From assembly GCF_032854445.1 (NCBI RefSeq), contig NC_088295.1, positions 13,937,385-14,001,384 of the forward strand: 64,000 nt of DNA, written 5' to 3'. Origin of the DNA: Liolophura sinensis. Taxonomy: Eukaryota > Mollusca > Polyplacophora > Chitonida > Chitonidae. Shown here piece by piece: positions 23,766 to 34,325 of this stretch. Numbering within the stretch: position 1 is the stretch's first letter; each line of letters opens with the position of its first letter. The translations under genes were made by a program, and so were the position numbers. Under the pieces are notes generated by a model. That model saw only the letters and a program-made list of their open reading frames with translations. It made no database searches and had not been told where the DNA came from.

Positions 23766-24036
23766 TTCAAACGCTACTGACTTCCACACCGCTACCCACA
23801 GAGTTTACCGGCGAGGGCAACACGGCAACGAGCGAACCCATGACTCACCGGTCGAATTTGACGGGACCTCCCAGTTCATGACCTCGGCACCGATCACCGA
23901 TTCCAAATCCGCCCCTTTCCAGCCCAACACGGCGGGGAGCATCCCGCCTACCTCGCCAGGCACAGTGGCATCACACACTGTACCTTACCCTCACCTGTGC
24001 GACACGATCTCACCCAGATTCTCGGACGATGGATAC

Positions 24037-24139
24037 GCGATTGATTTATTTATTTATTTATTTGATTGGAGTTTTACGCCGTACTCAAGAATATTTCACT
24101 TATACGACGGCGGCCAGCATTATGGTGGGTGGAAACCGA
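24037..24139 (-). mobile_element. SINE family A fragment inside the Polinton
   Basis: Begins with TTTATTTATTTGATTGG and runs GTTTTACGCCGTACTCAAGA through TACGACGGCGGCCAGCATTA, the complement of the SINE A 3' end. Confidence 0.8.
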
Positions 24140-24460
24140 TACGCGCTTGAGGGCACCCGTTTACTTGTATCGTCAGCGGGCCGACGGGGTGTGGAAAGTC
24201 CGTCTTTGTGAGATGGCTTGATGGAGCACGCTGAAACCCTCATCCACCCACCCCCGCAACGCGTCGGCATGTGCTACGGGAAGTGGCAGCCGTTGTGCGC
24301 CACTCTACTGACTGAAGAAGCCGTCAGCACTTGACCCGGGGGAGTGGTCGTTAGCCACCACCACAATATCAGCGTCGTGTACATTGTGCAGAATTTGTTC
24401 AGCAAAACAAAGATCATGCCACCATCAGCCTGAATGCGCAATACTTGGAAAACCCACGCG
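24130..24460 (+). pseudogene. Polinton packaging ATPase remnant
   Basis: The region holds a Walker A type P-loop word (GPTGCGKSVFV in one frame), expected of the FtsK/HerA-class ATPase that Polintons carry. Broken fossil. Confidence 0.65.
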
Positions 24461-24925
24461 GTGCGCCTCAGATTACCACGATTACCAAACAGATGGCTGC
24501 CCTGCTTCTCCAACGCGTCAACGCGTCAAAAGTCCGTCTATGGGGAGAACGGAACACGGAGAACTTAGCGTTCATGGAAAGACCATCCCAGTCAGCCCAA
24601 CGAATGAACAAATTGGTCAACGACGCCTTGCGTGAAAGTCAACACTTCCGACCCACGGGTCGCGAGGACTTCGCCCGCGGGCTGAGAGCGATAAACATCC
24701 TGCGAGACTGGGTACGCAACCGAACATGGTGGGGCGACACCGAGCGATCGAGCAATCCCTGACGTGAGTGGGTGCGGGGAAAGATGGACACACCACCTCG
24801 GCTGAAAAAAACGTCCACGCCACGGTCTCTGCCCGCCCGGTCTCGGCTACCTACCACCACCACCACTACTACCACCGCCTCCACCACACTATGCCGACCC
24901 ACGGGGCGACAACAGCGGTGACCAG

Positions 24926-25690
24926 GACGTGTTTTATGTGACACTGCCCAGTAACAGCTCGCTCCGCTACTTCCCCAACAATACCTTGGCGCATTTCACC
25001 ACGCAACTCCCACAGCCCATGCATTTGAGTGGCGACTGGGAATGCGAGTTGGTAGAAATACAGTACCCCGCACTTGGTACAACGTTTGAAAAGACGAAAT
25101 GTGGTATGTTACAGGCTCCAAAGACCACTCGCGCCGCGCTAAGCATAAGTTAACCTTGCCGAAAGGATATTGCCCCTCCCCAACGCGCTCGCCATGGCTC
25201 TGACAGGATGGTTGACCGACATGAACATCGCCTTGCCGAAGTCCCACGCCGGTGATTTAACGTTCAGTTTTGATGATGTTCAGCAGAAATACACCATACG
25301 CTTTCTTAAACAGCTGGGTCTCGGTTTCAGCCCGCGTCTTCAGTAGCTATTGAATTTGCTGGATAATGGGGCCGGCGGATCTGATACACCTCGGTGCCGA
25401 AGATTTACAAGTGACCACGCCAACGCCGTATGTGTACCTGGACATTGTCGACCCACGTGTGGTGAGAGACACGCTCGCGCCACTGCTGCGGCTGGTGACC
25501 ACGAAAGGGAAGTACGGTCAGCACATCTCCAAAATCTTCCACGTGGACTACATTCCCCTGCGTCGCAAGCATTTTTCGACGGTGGAAATCGATATTAGAG
25601 ATGACACGGGTCAACCGTTGCAATTCGAACACGGTAAAGTGGTGTTGACACTTTATTTTCGACAGATGGGCGCCTTACCTTTGCAGTGAC
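24926..25690 (+). pseudogene. Polinton structural gene remnant (FYVTLPSNSS type)
   Basis: Starts with FYVTLPSNSSLRYFPNNT, LPQPMHLSGDWECELVEI, and later EIDIRDDTGQP and VVLTLYFRQ. I associate this protein type with Polintons and related capsid-bearing elements in invertebrates; its exact role is not certain. Broken fossil. Confidence 0.6.
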
Positions 25691-25699
25691 CCTGTCCAA

Positions 25700-26120
25700 C
25701 CAGTACACGTGTTGTCCTCAACCCTACATTGACTATTACACCAAGCAAGTTGGCGGAGGTGGGTTACCCATGTTTCGCGGTGCAGTCATACAGTGAGGTC
25801 ACGGTTTCCTGAGCAGTCTCGCCAAAAAAGCGTAACCCTTGGTGAAGTCGTGGGGCGTTGGGAAAGACAGCGCCACGTACCGGACTGAAAGTCATGGACG
25901 ACGTGAGAGGTGGATCATCGGTGGAGCGCGCCTTGAAAACGACACATTCTCGAGGGAGGCGGACAGTTGTTGGCCAAATCCGGTCGCTTTGGTAAGAACA
26001 TGGCGAGGATCCAACCTATAAAACACAAGTGCCGGCGCACACCAGCCACTCACTCCCGCCGCACTGCCGGAGGAAGACGCACACTCCCTCGCAAGGCTGG
26101 ACACACTGAACCACCCCCGT
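25700..26120 (+). pseudogene. Polinton short Gly- and Arg-rich structural gene remnant
   Basis: Lies between two structural genes, with Gly-rich words (GGGGLPMFRG-like, FLSSLAKKA) followed by an Arg-rich end. The position and composition resemble the small basic virion proteins of Polintons. Broken fossil. Confidence 0.45.
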
Positions 26121-26129
26121 CGTCGGATA

Positions 26130-27000
26130 TTTTTAGCTAACAATATCGCTCTCCTCCACGCTGAGTGTTATCCTTCGGTGAGCAGTGACTTTGTGGACGT
26201 TACCCCCCACCGACACAAGCGTCCGAGAAGGTCGTTGGGATGCCTACAGCCCCATCGCTAGCCTCAGCGACGTGGGACCCGTGGAATTTCTCATCACCAA
26301 CACGGACGGAAGTACTTAATCGGACTTAATCCACCATTATGCTGCACGCGATGGCCAAAATCGTCGCCAGCAATGGAGTGGCGTTGGAGGCCGGCAAGAG
26401 CGTAGGTTCAAGAAACCTGTGGCTGCATTCACTATGGTAACAGGTCGACGTCTCCCTGAACGGCAAACTCATCACCGCTTCCACCAACATGTACCCGTAC
26501 TTCGCCTACCTGGAGACGTTCTTGTCTTGGAGGCAAAGAACACCCAGCTGTCCACCGCCTTGTTGTACGCGCCGGGGCGTTTGACAGTTTGGATGAGAGC
26601 TACAGCGGATTTTGCAAACCACTGCAGCTCACCACCGAAAGTCGGTCGGTAGGACAACCCTGATTACAAAACCCGTTTGGAGTAGGTGTTGCTCTTTGTG
26701 CGCAAAGTCAAAGTGACCACCGGTGTTCGACTGGGGCTTATAAAAGTGTTGGACAAAGCCCCTGCCAAGTACCCCATCCGCCGTGTGCTGATCAAGTATT
26801 CCTCCGTGCTCAAATTTCTCTACGATAAAAACCCATTCTATTTCCAGCACTCCCACACAAACTTCGTTGCCCTTGCATGTCGGCGGGAGTCAGTTTCATG
26901 CCACGCCCCTGACACCCGACTTTGAGGACGGGAATTTCGTCAGAACGCAAATGAACCTCTATACCAACACGGGTTAAATGTTCCACGACGAGGGCAATCT
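26130..27000 (+). pseudogene. Polinton capsid-type gene remnant (F54H12.2-like)
   Basis: Words such as AKYPIRRVLIKY, KNPFYFQHSHTNFVAL and VEFLITNTDGS fit the F54H12.2-like protein family, which I recall as Polinton-derived. Broken fossil. Confidence 0.6.
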
Positions 27001-27289
27001 ATTGCGTGTTTGAGGTCGTCACATGCACGATATTGTACATAGGTTCGACACGTCCTGCACAACGAACGATAACGATTTAGTGGTGGTGGACTGGGTCGAC
27101 CGCGAGTTTGGGGTCCAGCCCACGTTTTTTTTATATCACTTGTCAGTTGGTGGTAATAACTTTCCGTGTTTTCCTGTTCGACGTGCATTCTGTGAATAAA
27201 TGGCGAAACAATGACACTCGCATACAGTGTGTTTGACTTGTACTTATTTCGCCTTCACGGCAACACATAAGGTCATGGTATAACAGTTG

Positions 27290-28360
27290 GTGGCAGTCAG
27301 GTCAAGTGTCCAGGTAAGTGGTGCTTACATCGTCCGGCAGTACCTTACGCTTCCCGTCAAAATCAGTCAAAGCGTCTTTGTGCTGCATGTAGAAATACAT
27401 GCTGTTTCCCCAAATACGCATACCTCGGTTCACTCCACTCGCGGTTTGATGGTTGCGCAATACGGAGAGGTCCTTGTCCACACCCGGAGTACTAACGTCT
27501 TTGCTATTCGAATCCCCGCCGTAACGATAGTATGACGTGGAACACAAGCAGATGATAGCTTCCCCGGTCCAATCGACTTTGAAGAGCCCCGGAGTGAGTG
27601 GATCAAAGTCGTAGTGATCAGGGCAATGTGTCCCTCTCCGCTTCGTACGCTGCCCGTAGATGAGGTTTGACCAAGGATTCCCAGCCCAGGTCAGACCAGG
27701 CCATGCGCGCAGGGTTCATGTCACAGTATTCCCAGTCAGACCTGTCAAAGAACCAAGCCATGAAATCGTAGTAAAACTCCAACATAAGGAAATAGGCCCA
27801 CTGGTAAACCATACATTTTATTTGCAACGGTAGGTTATAAGGAATAGTCCTCTTGCTGCTGACCACTTCGAAGATGTCATCGATCTGTTCGACGGTACGG
27901 CACGATACACTCCCCAGTAACTTGTTCGCCTTCGCCAGGCCACAAATTTTCAAATCTTCGAGTCGGTCTTGGTTTTGCCGTAGCCCGAATTTCCCAACAA
28001 TAGCACACTTCGTACATGTAGGATTGGGCGTAACGAGCCATGTCCCTGATATAGCTGAGGTGACGATCGTGAAGTTTCAACCGCATGGCGGAGGCATAGA
28101 AGCATGCGGACTACGATGGATGAGTTGAGTCGAATAAAAACGAGTTGGTACACTTGAATGTTCTCGTCGAATAGGCTCTTGACCGTGTCTAACGTACTGA
28201 GAACACCGTGGAAATGCCTGGGATCCATCTCTACCGCCTCCAGATAAGCTCGGTGGTAATGTCGTGCCTGGTTCTCGCAGTCTCTGGGGTTGGCCTTGCC
28301 CAGATGTACGGAAAAACGCCGAAATAAACACAAATGAACCTATAAGGTTCACTCTCACTA
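27290..28360 (-). pseudogene. Polinton DNA polymerase B remnant
   Basis: Minus-strand words GNSGYGKT, TIPYNLPLQIKCMVYQWA, MLEFYYDFMAWFFDRSDW and GKRKVLPDDVSTTYLD match the C-terminal half of Polinton protein-primed family B polymerase. It converges on the structural genes. The piece is much shorter than a full polymerase and is broken. Confidence 0.75.
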
Positions 28361-28860
28361 ACGGATGCAGTCCCTTGTTATCATCCAGGTAAGGATGGTA
28401 ACATTACCCGCCCCCACCGATGGGCCGATCGTGTAGCTTGTGGACATTAAACAACCCGTTAGTCAGGAGATTCACGGTCCATTTCGTGTCGGGGCGTTGT
28501 TGCTGTGCCCAGGTGAGCGGGTCAGTGGTGGGGAACTGAGTCAGGAGTGCACTCATGTCAGCCCGACTCCCCACGCGATATGGGAGGTCGAGTGCCCGGG
28601 AGTTATTGCTACTGCTGCAGGGGATGGGTCTGCTGATAAGACTGGGGAAGATGGGGCTGGGGCGCTGGTTGCCGTCCTTGCTGCTGCTTCAGGGTGTCTC
28701 TGTAACATAGACATGGTATACACACGGTATAAAAATGAAACAAAAAATGACGAAGTCCTGCCGTTTTCAGAGCGCGGACTGAACGACACGTGGGCTGGTA
28801 GACGGACGAACCAAGTCGGCTTGTGGATGGTAAAGTGACGCCACAACGGACCAGTGGTGG

Positions 28861-29149
28861 ACGCGTATGTTCCCGCGCGAATGTCGTTAATATGAAATGA
28901 TATGATTTATATGTCAGATGACATACGCTATAATATGATATGCTATGATGTAGTATAATACAGTGAAGTACATCAGAGTGCGGTGTAGCGCAGATGAGTG
29001 TGGTACATAGCGTAGCGCTATGTAGTCTGTGATGTTATATAGTACAGTGTGTTATGCTGTATTGTCTACTATTCAGTATACTGTATAGTAAAATATAGTA
29101 TAACTATAGTATAATATGGTATAGTATACTGCATGGTATATTATACTGC
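28861..29149 (+). repeat. Degenerate TATAGTA simple repeat
   Basis: An irregular tract of ATGATATG and TATAGTATAATATGG words. It resumes after the LTR element at 35328-35341 (ATAGTATAGTATACTG), showing that the LTR element landed inside it. Confidence 0.75.
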
Positions 29150-30147
29150 TGTTATGTATGACTATTTAACGTTTTCATGTACTGCTAGTCTGCGGACCTT
29201 TGTGTTGTATGTTATAAGCATAACAGGCCCTGTTATATATGTACAGTGCGGACCTGGCCGAAAGCACCTCGTTCAATGCTCTGTTTATTTAACTGGATGT
29301 TCATTGGCTGTTAATTCTGTGTCTAAGAATAGTTGAATCCACCTGGACCGTATATAAGCCGTGTTTTCTGTGCAGAGTGGGGGTATTTTTGCTGCATCCA
29401 CTGGGAGCCAGGAGAGTGTGAGACGCTCTCGTATCGAGTCCATTTTATTTATATGAGCTGGTGATGCCAGTTTCATTTGGGAGGACAGATTTTTATGCCG
29501 GCACCGTTTGTGTACCACAGTAGTACTGATGTCTGGTTTATGTGAATTTCTGCGGAAGTCACGTTTATTGGTGTTCGGATCTTTATTATGATTATACAGT
29601 GTTGACTGTGTAATTTGTTTAACACGCTGACCTCACCTGACCGACAAGGTCGTCAAGGACTCAAACTGAAGTTTTCAGTTTTGCAAAGGACGTTCGTTCT
29701 GCCACAAGGTGACATTACTCTACGTCTCTGAACGGCTCGTTTGTGAGCTTCTGCGGGAGCTGTGACTGATCTGAAGTGGATTATACCTCCATGCCTGTAT
29801 TTACCCTGTGTTGTGCTCTGCGGGTGTGACGTCATTCAAAGGCTTGACTGTTCCAGTTCTGTGTAACCTGTGTTCGTGTTTGCTAACCTGGCGAAGTACC
29901 TGTCTGGGACAATTTGTGACTTGTGTGTTTATCCCATGGTCTTTACGTTGGATTTCCTGGAATACATTCCTTGGGATGCAAAGGTGAACTGGAAACTTTT
30001 AAAGACCGGTAATACTGATGTGTATGTTGTTGTTGTTGTTGAACTGTCTGTAAAACTGTACGTCTCATTTTATATATAAAGCATTGTTTACATTGTAATA
30101 TTGAGTCACTGAGTCTGTTTTCTGTTGCCGTTTTCAATACCGTAACA
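29150..30147 (+). repeat. 5' LTR
   Basis: Starts TGTTATGTATGACTATTTAA and ends CAATACCGTAACA. It holds a TATA-box-like CCGTATATAAGCCG near 29349. Confidence 0.95.
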
Positions 30148-30149
30148 GA

Positions 30150-30172
30150 AATTGGGGGCTTGTCCGGGAACT
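30150..30172 (+). promoter_or_regulatory. Primer-binding site, tRNA-Pro type
   Basis: TTGGGGGCTTGTCCGGGAA follows the 5' LTR by a few bases and closely matches the tRNA-Pro primer site known from gammaretroviruses (TGGGGGCTCGTCCGGGAT). Confidence 0.7.
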
Positions 30173-30275
30173 GATTGTTTCCCTTTTGTTTTGCACCGGA
30201 GATTTGAAGTTAAACACAAGTGAGAAGCGATTGCTTAATTTTAACGGTGAATGATTCAGTGGCTAAATATTTACA

Positions 30276-33200
30276 ATGGGAGATTTTGATCCTAAACAGT
30301 TTGTTAATGCGCCCGATCAGGATGTTTTTGAGAGTTTAAAGAAGGAAGACTTGGTTAAGTTAGGGACATTTTTAGGTTTGTCCATAAAGTCTTCATGGAG
30401 GAAAAGAGATATGCAGTATACTTTGTTGAAACATTTAGTGGAGATAGGGAAGTTTGATAGTTCTGCATTATCTGATTATGAGTTCGAGGGTCAGTCTGAT
30501 GCCGAGCTTAAGTTTAAGCAGTTTGAGTTAAAGTTGAGATTGGAGAAAGAGGAGAGAGAGAAAGAGAGGGAACATGAGATAGAAAAGTTGAAAATGGAGA
30601 AAGAGGAAAGAGAGAGGGAAGTGCAGAGAGAGGAAAGAGAGAAGGAAAAAGAGAAAGAGAGGGAACATGAGATAGAGTTAGAAAAGTTGAAAATGCAGAG
30701 AGAGGAAAGAGAGAGGGAAGTGCAGAGAGAGGAGAGAGAGAGGCAAGAAAGAGAGAGGGAAAGAGAATTGGAGTTCCAAATGAAAAAGTTAGAATTAGAG
30801 AGAGATGAGAAACCGGGTCCTTCCGGTAGACAGGATTCCGGATTTGATGTGACCAAATACATTCGGTTAGTTCCATCCTTTCAGGAAAAAGAGGTGGATA
30901 AGTATTTTCTGCATTTTGAGAAAATTGCAAATAGCTTGAAGTGGCCTAAAGAGTTCTGGACTATGTTATTACAGAGTGTGCTAATTGGAAAGGCCAGGGA
31001 AATTTACACTCAGTTAAGTGTAGAGAGTGCTTCCAATTATGACTATGTGAAAGAGGTAATTTTGAAGGGTTATGAATTGGTGCCTGAAGCTTACCGCCAG
31101 AAATTTCGTAACTGTGAAAAAGGTAGAGATCAGACATACGTTGAGTTTGGTCGAGCTAAGGAGCAGTTGTTTGATTGCTGGTGTATAGCCAAGAAAATAG
31201 GCAAGGATTTTGAAAGTTTGCGTCAGCTTGTGCTGGTAGAAGAGTTCAAGCGTTGTATTCATAATGATGTAAAGGTGTTCGTTGATGAGCAGAAGGCGAG
31301 TACACTTGAAGAGGCAGCCAGTTTAGCTGATAATTATTCTTTGACACATAAGGTTACATACACGGGTAAGCCATTTAATTCAGTTACACGTAGAAATACC
31401 CAGTCACATGCAACAGGTAGAGGTAGCTCTACACAGAAGAGTTCTACACCAGGCTCCAATGGTTCTACAGCTCATGGTTCACGTAGTTCAGATTGGAATG
31501 GTAGTCCTCGAAATAGGGTCACTTGTAATTTTTGCAAGCGGGTAGGTCACGTGATGAGTGAATGTTACACGTTGAAAAGGAGACGGGAAGCTCAGAATGA
31601 GTCTAAGCCCACAGGTCTTTGTGTTGCAATGCACAAAACATTGCCGGAAGTTACGTCAGCAGTTAAAAGCAGATCTGAGTTAGCTGATACGGGATTGGAT
31701 AAGATTCCCAAATGCTCTATGGATAGCTTCGCTCCGTTTATCAATTCTGGTTCAGTGTCGCTTAGAAGCGACATGTCTTGTGCTACCCCTATAAAGATAT
31801 TAAGGGATACTGGGGCATCTCAGTCTCTGTTGTTGATGAATACTCTGCCCTTTTCTGAAGAGTCATACTCTGGGGTTCGTGCCCTTATTAGAGGAGTAGA
31901 TTCTAGTGACTTTGTCAGTGTTCCCCTTCATGATATTTATTTGTCATCAGATTTGATATCTGGACCTGTCAGGGTAGGCATTAAGCCTTCATTACCTTTT
32001 GAGGGTATTCATTTGTTGTTGGGAAACGACTTAGCACATGATAAAGTTACTGTTGATCCCTTAATGGTTGATAAGCCTTCTATGAATTCAGTCACAGAGC
32101 CAGTTGAAAGCGAGATAGCGGGTTTATATCCGTCCTGTGTTGTTACAAGAGCTATGTCTAGAAAAGTCAGTACAGACCAGGGTAGTACTGTTGATTTGAG
32201 TGAGACTTTTCTCAACAACATGTTGGATGGTGATTCTTACAAATTAGACAGCCAGCAGGAAGTAGATACTAATTCTGTTAGTGATGATCAGCCATTTTGT
32301 AGGACTGAGTTGATTGCTGAACAACACAGTGATCCAAGTATTTCTTGCTTGTTTAATGATGCAGCTAAAGATGGTGAATCTTTACCTGACCCATGCTACT
32401 ACTATGTCAAGTCTGGCATATTGATGCGGCAGTGGAGGCCTCCCGATGTTTCGTTGGAGGATGAATGGGCAATTAAGCATCAGGTAGTTGTGCCCAAGTC
32501 TTATCGAAAAGACATACTGACTATAGCGCATGAAACGCCGTTAGCAGGTCATTTAGGTGTTAATAAGACCTATCATAAGATTCTCAGTCATTTTTATTGG
32601 CCAGGAATAAGGAAAGATGTTACTGAATTTTGCAGGTCTTGTCATGCATGTCAGTTAGTGGGGAAACCTAACCAGACAATCCCCAAGGCAGCCTTGAGGC
32701 CTATTCCTGCAATTGGTGAGCCATTCAGTAGAATCTTAATAGATTGTGTTGGTCCGCTACCTAAGACAAAGTCTGGAAATCAGTATATGTTAACCATAAT
32801 GTGTACTTCAACTCGTTTCCCTGAGGCAATTCCACTAAGGAATATTACTGCCAAGACTGTAATTAAGGCTTTAGTTAAGTTCTTCACCATGTTTGGTCTG
32901 CCTAAGTCAGTACAGTCAGACCAAGGTTCAAATTTCATGTCTGGTGTGTTCCAACAAGTTATGCATGAGCTAGGTATTAGCCAGTATAAATCCTCAGCTT
33001 ATCACCCACAAAGTCAAGGAGCACTAGAGAGATTCCATCAGACACTGAAAAGTATGATAAGAACTTACTGCTTTGAGACAGGGAAAGATTGGGACGAGGG
33101 TGTACCTTTGTTAATGTTTGCTGTAAGAGAGTCTGTACAAGAGTCACTTAGATTTAGTCCATTTGAGCTTGTGTTTGGCCATACTGTGCGTGGTCCACTA

Positions 33201-34211
33201 CAGTTGTTCAAGGAAAAGTTTGTGTCTAGTGATAGTGACAATGTTAACTTATTACAGTATGTGTCAAGTTTTCGTACTAAGCTCAACAGAGTATGTGAGT
33301 TAGCCAGAGAGAATCTTACAGCTTCTCAGAAGAGTATGAAAACTAAGTATGACAAAGAGACAGTAAGACGCAGATTTGAAGTTGGTCAGAAGGTATTGGC
33401 CTTACTTCCAGTTAGTGGTAAGCCACTTGAAGCTCGTTATTTTGGACCTTATGTAGTAGACAAGAGGCTAAGTGATCTTAATTATATTATTTTCACTCCT
33501 GATCGGCGCAAGTCTAGACAACTTTGTCACATTAACATGTTAAAGCCATATGTAGACAGAGATAGCACTGATATCAATGTTGTACATCCTAGTGGAGTTG
33601 CTATCTCTTGTTTTCCAGTGCCAAGTTGTAAGAGAGAATTAAAGCGTTTTTTGGGCATGGCAGGTTATTATCGTAAGTTCTGTAGGAACTTTTCATTTGT
33701 TAGTGAGCCACTAACTCAGCTGTTAAAGAAAAGTGCTAAATTCTTGTGGTCCATTGAGTGTCAGAGATCTTTTGATAGATTAAAGGCCATGCTAAGCAGC
33801 GGCCCCATACTTGTAGCACCTGATTTTAATTTACCATTTAAGCTAGCTGTTGATGCTAGTGATATATCTGCTGGGGCAGTTTTGTTGCAAGAAAATGAAA
33901 CAGATCACGTTGATCACCCTGTATGTTTTTTTTCTCGCAAATTTGACAAGTGCCAGAGAAATTATTCGACAATAGAAAAGGAATGTTTGTCCTTGATTCT
34001 AGCATTACAACATTTTGAAGTATATGTGACTTCGTCAAGTTACCCCATTGTTGTGTATACAGATCACAATCCCTTAACCTTCTTGCACAAACTAAAAGGT
34101 AAAAACCGAAGATTGTTACGGTGGAGTTTGCTTTTGCAAGAATTTAATCTAGAGATTAGACACATAAAAGGGAAAGATAATGTGATTGCTGATTGTTTGT
34201 CACGTGTCTAG
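30276..34211 (+). CDS. Gag-pol frame of the LTR retrotransposon, 1311 aa
   Basis: Parts in order: an N-terminal gag segment; a long Glu/Arg/Lys helix (coiled coil) of repeated EREREVQREE type; a capsid-like domain; a CCHC zinc knuckle (CNFCKRVGHVMSEC); an aspartic protease motif (DTGASQSLLL); an integrase H2C2 zinc finger (HLGVNKTYHKILSHFYWPGI); an integrase core with SDQGSNF and YHPQSQGALERFHQ; then an RNase H segment with LAVDASDISAGAVLL, STIEKECLSLILAL and VYTDHNPLTFL. Integrase ahead of RNase H is the reverse of the usual Ty3/gypsy order and matches the known Gmr1-like group. Fossil element, judged incomplete. Confidence 0.9.
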   Translation: MGDFDPKQFVNAPDQDVFESLKKEDLVKLGTFLGLSIKSSWRKRDMQYTLLKHLVEIGKFDSSALSDYEFEGQSDAELKFKQFELKLRLEKEEREKEREHEIEKLKMEKEEREREVQREEREKEKEKEREHEIELEKLKMQREEREREVQREERERQERERERELEFQMKKLELERDEKPGPSGRQDSGFDVTKYIRLVPSFQEKEVDKYFLHFEKIANSLKWPKEFWTMLLQSVLIGKAREIYTQLSVESASNYDYVKEVILKGYELVPEAYRQKFRNCEKGRDQTYVEFGRAKEQLFDCWCIAKKIGKDFESLRQLVLVEEFKRCIHNDVKVFVDEQKASTLEEAASLADNYSLTHKVTYTGKPFNSVTRRNTQSHATGRGSSTQKSSTPGSNGSTAHGSRSSDWNGSPRNRVTCNFCKRVGHVMSECYTLKRRREAQNESKPTGLCVAMHKTLPEVTSAVKSRSELADTGLDKIPKCSMDSFAPFINSGSVSLRSDMSCATPIKILRDTGASQSLLLMNTLPFSEESYSGVRALIRGVDSSDFVSVPLHDIYLSSDLISGPVRVGIKPSLPFEGIHLLLGNDLAHDKVTVDPLMVDKPSMNSVTEPVESEIAGLYPSCVVTRAMSRKVSTDQGSTVDLSETFLNNMLDGDSYKLDSQQEVDTNSVSDDQPFCRTELIAEQHSDPSISCLFNDAAKDGESLPDPCYYYVKSGILMRQWRPPDVSLEDEWAIKHQVVVPKSYRKDILTIAHETPLAGHLGVNKTYHKILSHFYWPGIRKDVTEFCRSCHACQLVGKPNQTIPKAALRPIPAIGEPFSRILIDCVGPLPKTKSGNQYMLTIMCTSTRFPEAIPLRNITAKTVIKALVKFFTMFGLPKSVQSDQGSNFMSGVFQQVMHELGISQYKSSAYHPQSQGALERFHQTLKSMIRTYCFETGKDWDEGVPLLMFAVRESVQESLRFSPFELVFGHTVRGPLQLFKEKFVSSDSDNVNLLQYVSSFRTKLNRVCELARENLTASQKSMKTKYDKETVRRRFEVGQKVLALLPVSGKPLEARYFGPYVVDKRLSDLNYIIFTPDRRKSRQLCHINMLKPYVDRDSTDINVVHPSGVAISCFPVPSCKRELKRFLGMAGYYRKFCRNFSFVSEPLTQLLKKSAKFLWSIECQRSFDRLKAMLSSGPILVAPDFNLPFKLAVDASDISAGAVLLQENETDHVDHPVCFFSRKFDKCQRNYSTIEKECLSLILALQHFEVYVTSSSYPIVVYTDHNPLTFLHKLKGKNRRLLRWSLLLQEFNLEIRHIKGKDNVIADCLSRV

Positions 34212-34281
34212 TTGGTTTTCTGCAGCTTTGTTTTTAAAGACTATGGTAAACGTTATTATTATTCATGATTATGAATATGTT

Positions 34282-34309
34282 AAAGAAAGTTTTATGCAAA
34301 ACTTTCTTT
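34282..34309 (+). other. Perfect 12-bp hairpin before the 3' LTR
   Basis: AAAGAAAGTTTT, a 4-base loop ATGC, then AAAACTTTCTTT, directly ahead of the purine-rich tract of the LTR element. Confidence 0.85.
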
Positions 34310-34325
34310 CCCTGAAGGATGGGGG

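Larger units (their letters stand above)
23435..28860. mobile_element. Polinton (Maverick) fossil, heavily broken
   Basis: A GC-rich island in an AT-rich window. Recognisable parts in order: packaging ATPase, structural genes and a capsid-type gene on the plus strand, then a protein-primed DNA polymerase B piece on the minus strand. I saw no integrase, protease or clean terminal inverted repeats. The copy is heavily broken, with on the order of ten or more breaks, and a SINE sits inside it, so it is old relative to the neighbouring LTR element. Simple-sequence tracts lie at 23580-23765 and beyond the right end. Confidence 0.8.

Noticed and set aside
29285-29518. Frames repeated at 34461-34694
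   Set aside because: They lie in the two LTRs and are not genes.
30491-30930. Long minus-strand frames rich in Ser and Leu
   Set aside because: They are the complement of the purine-rich coiled-coil part of the gag-pol frame.
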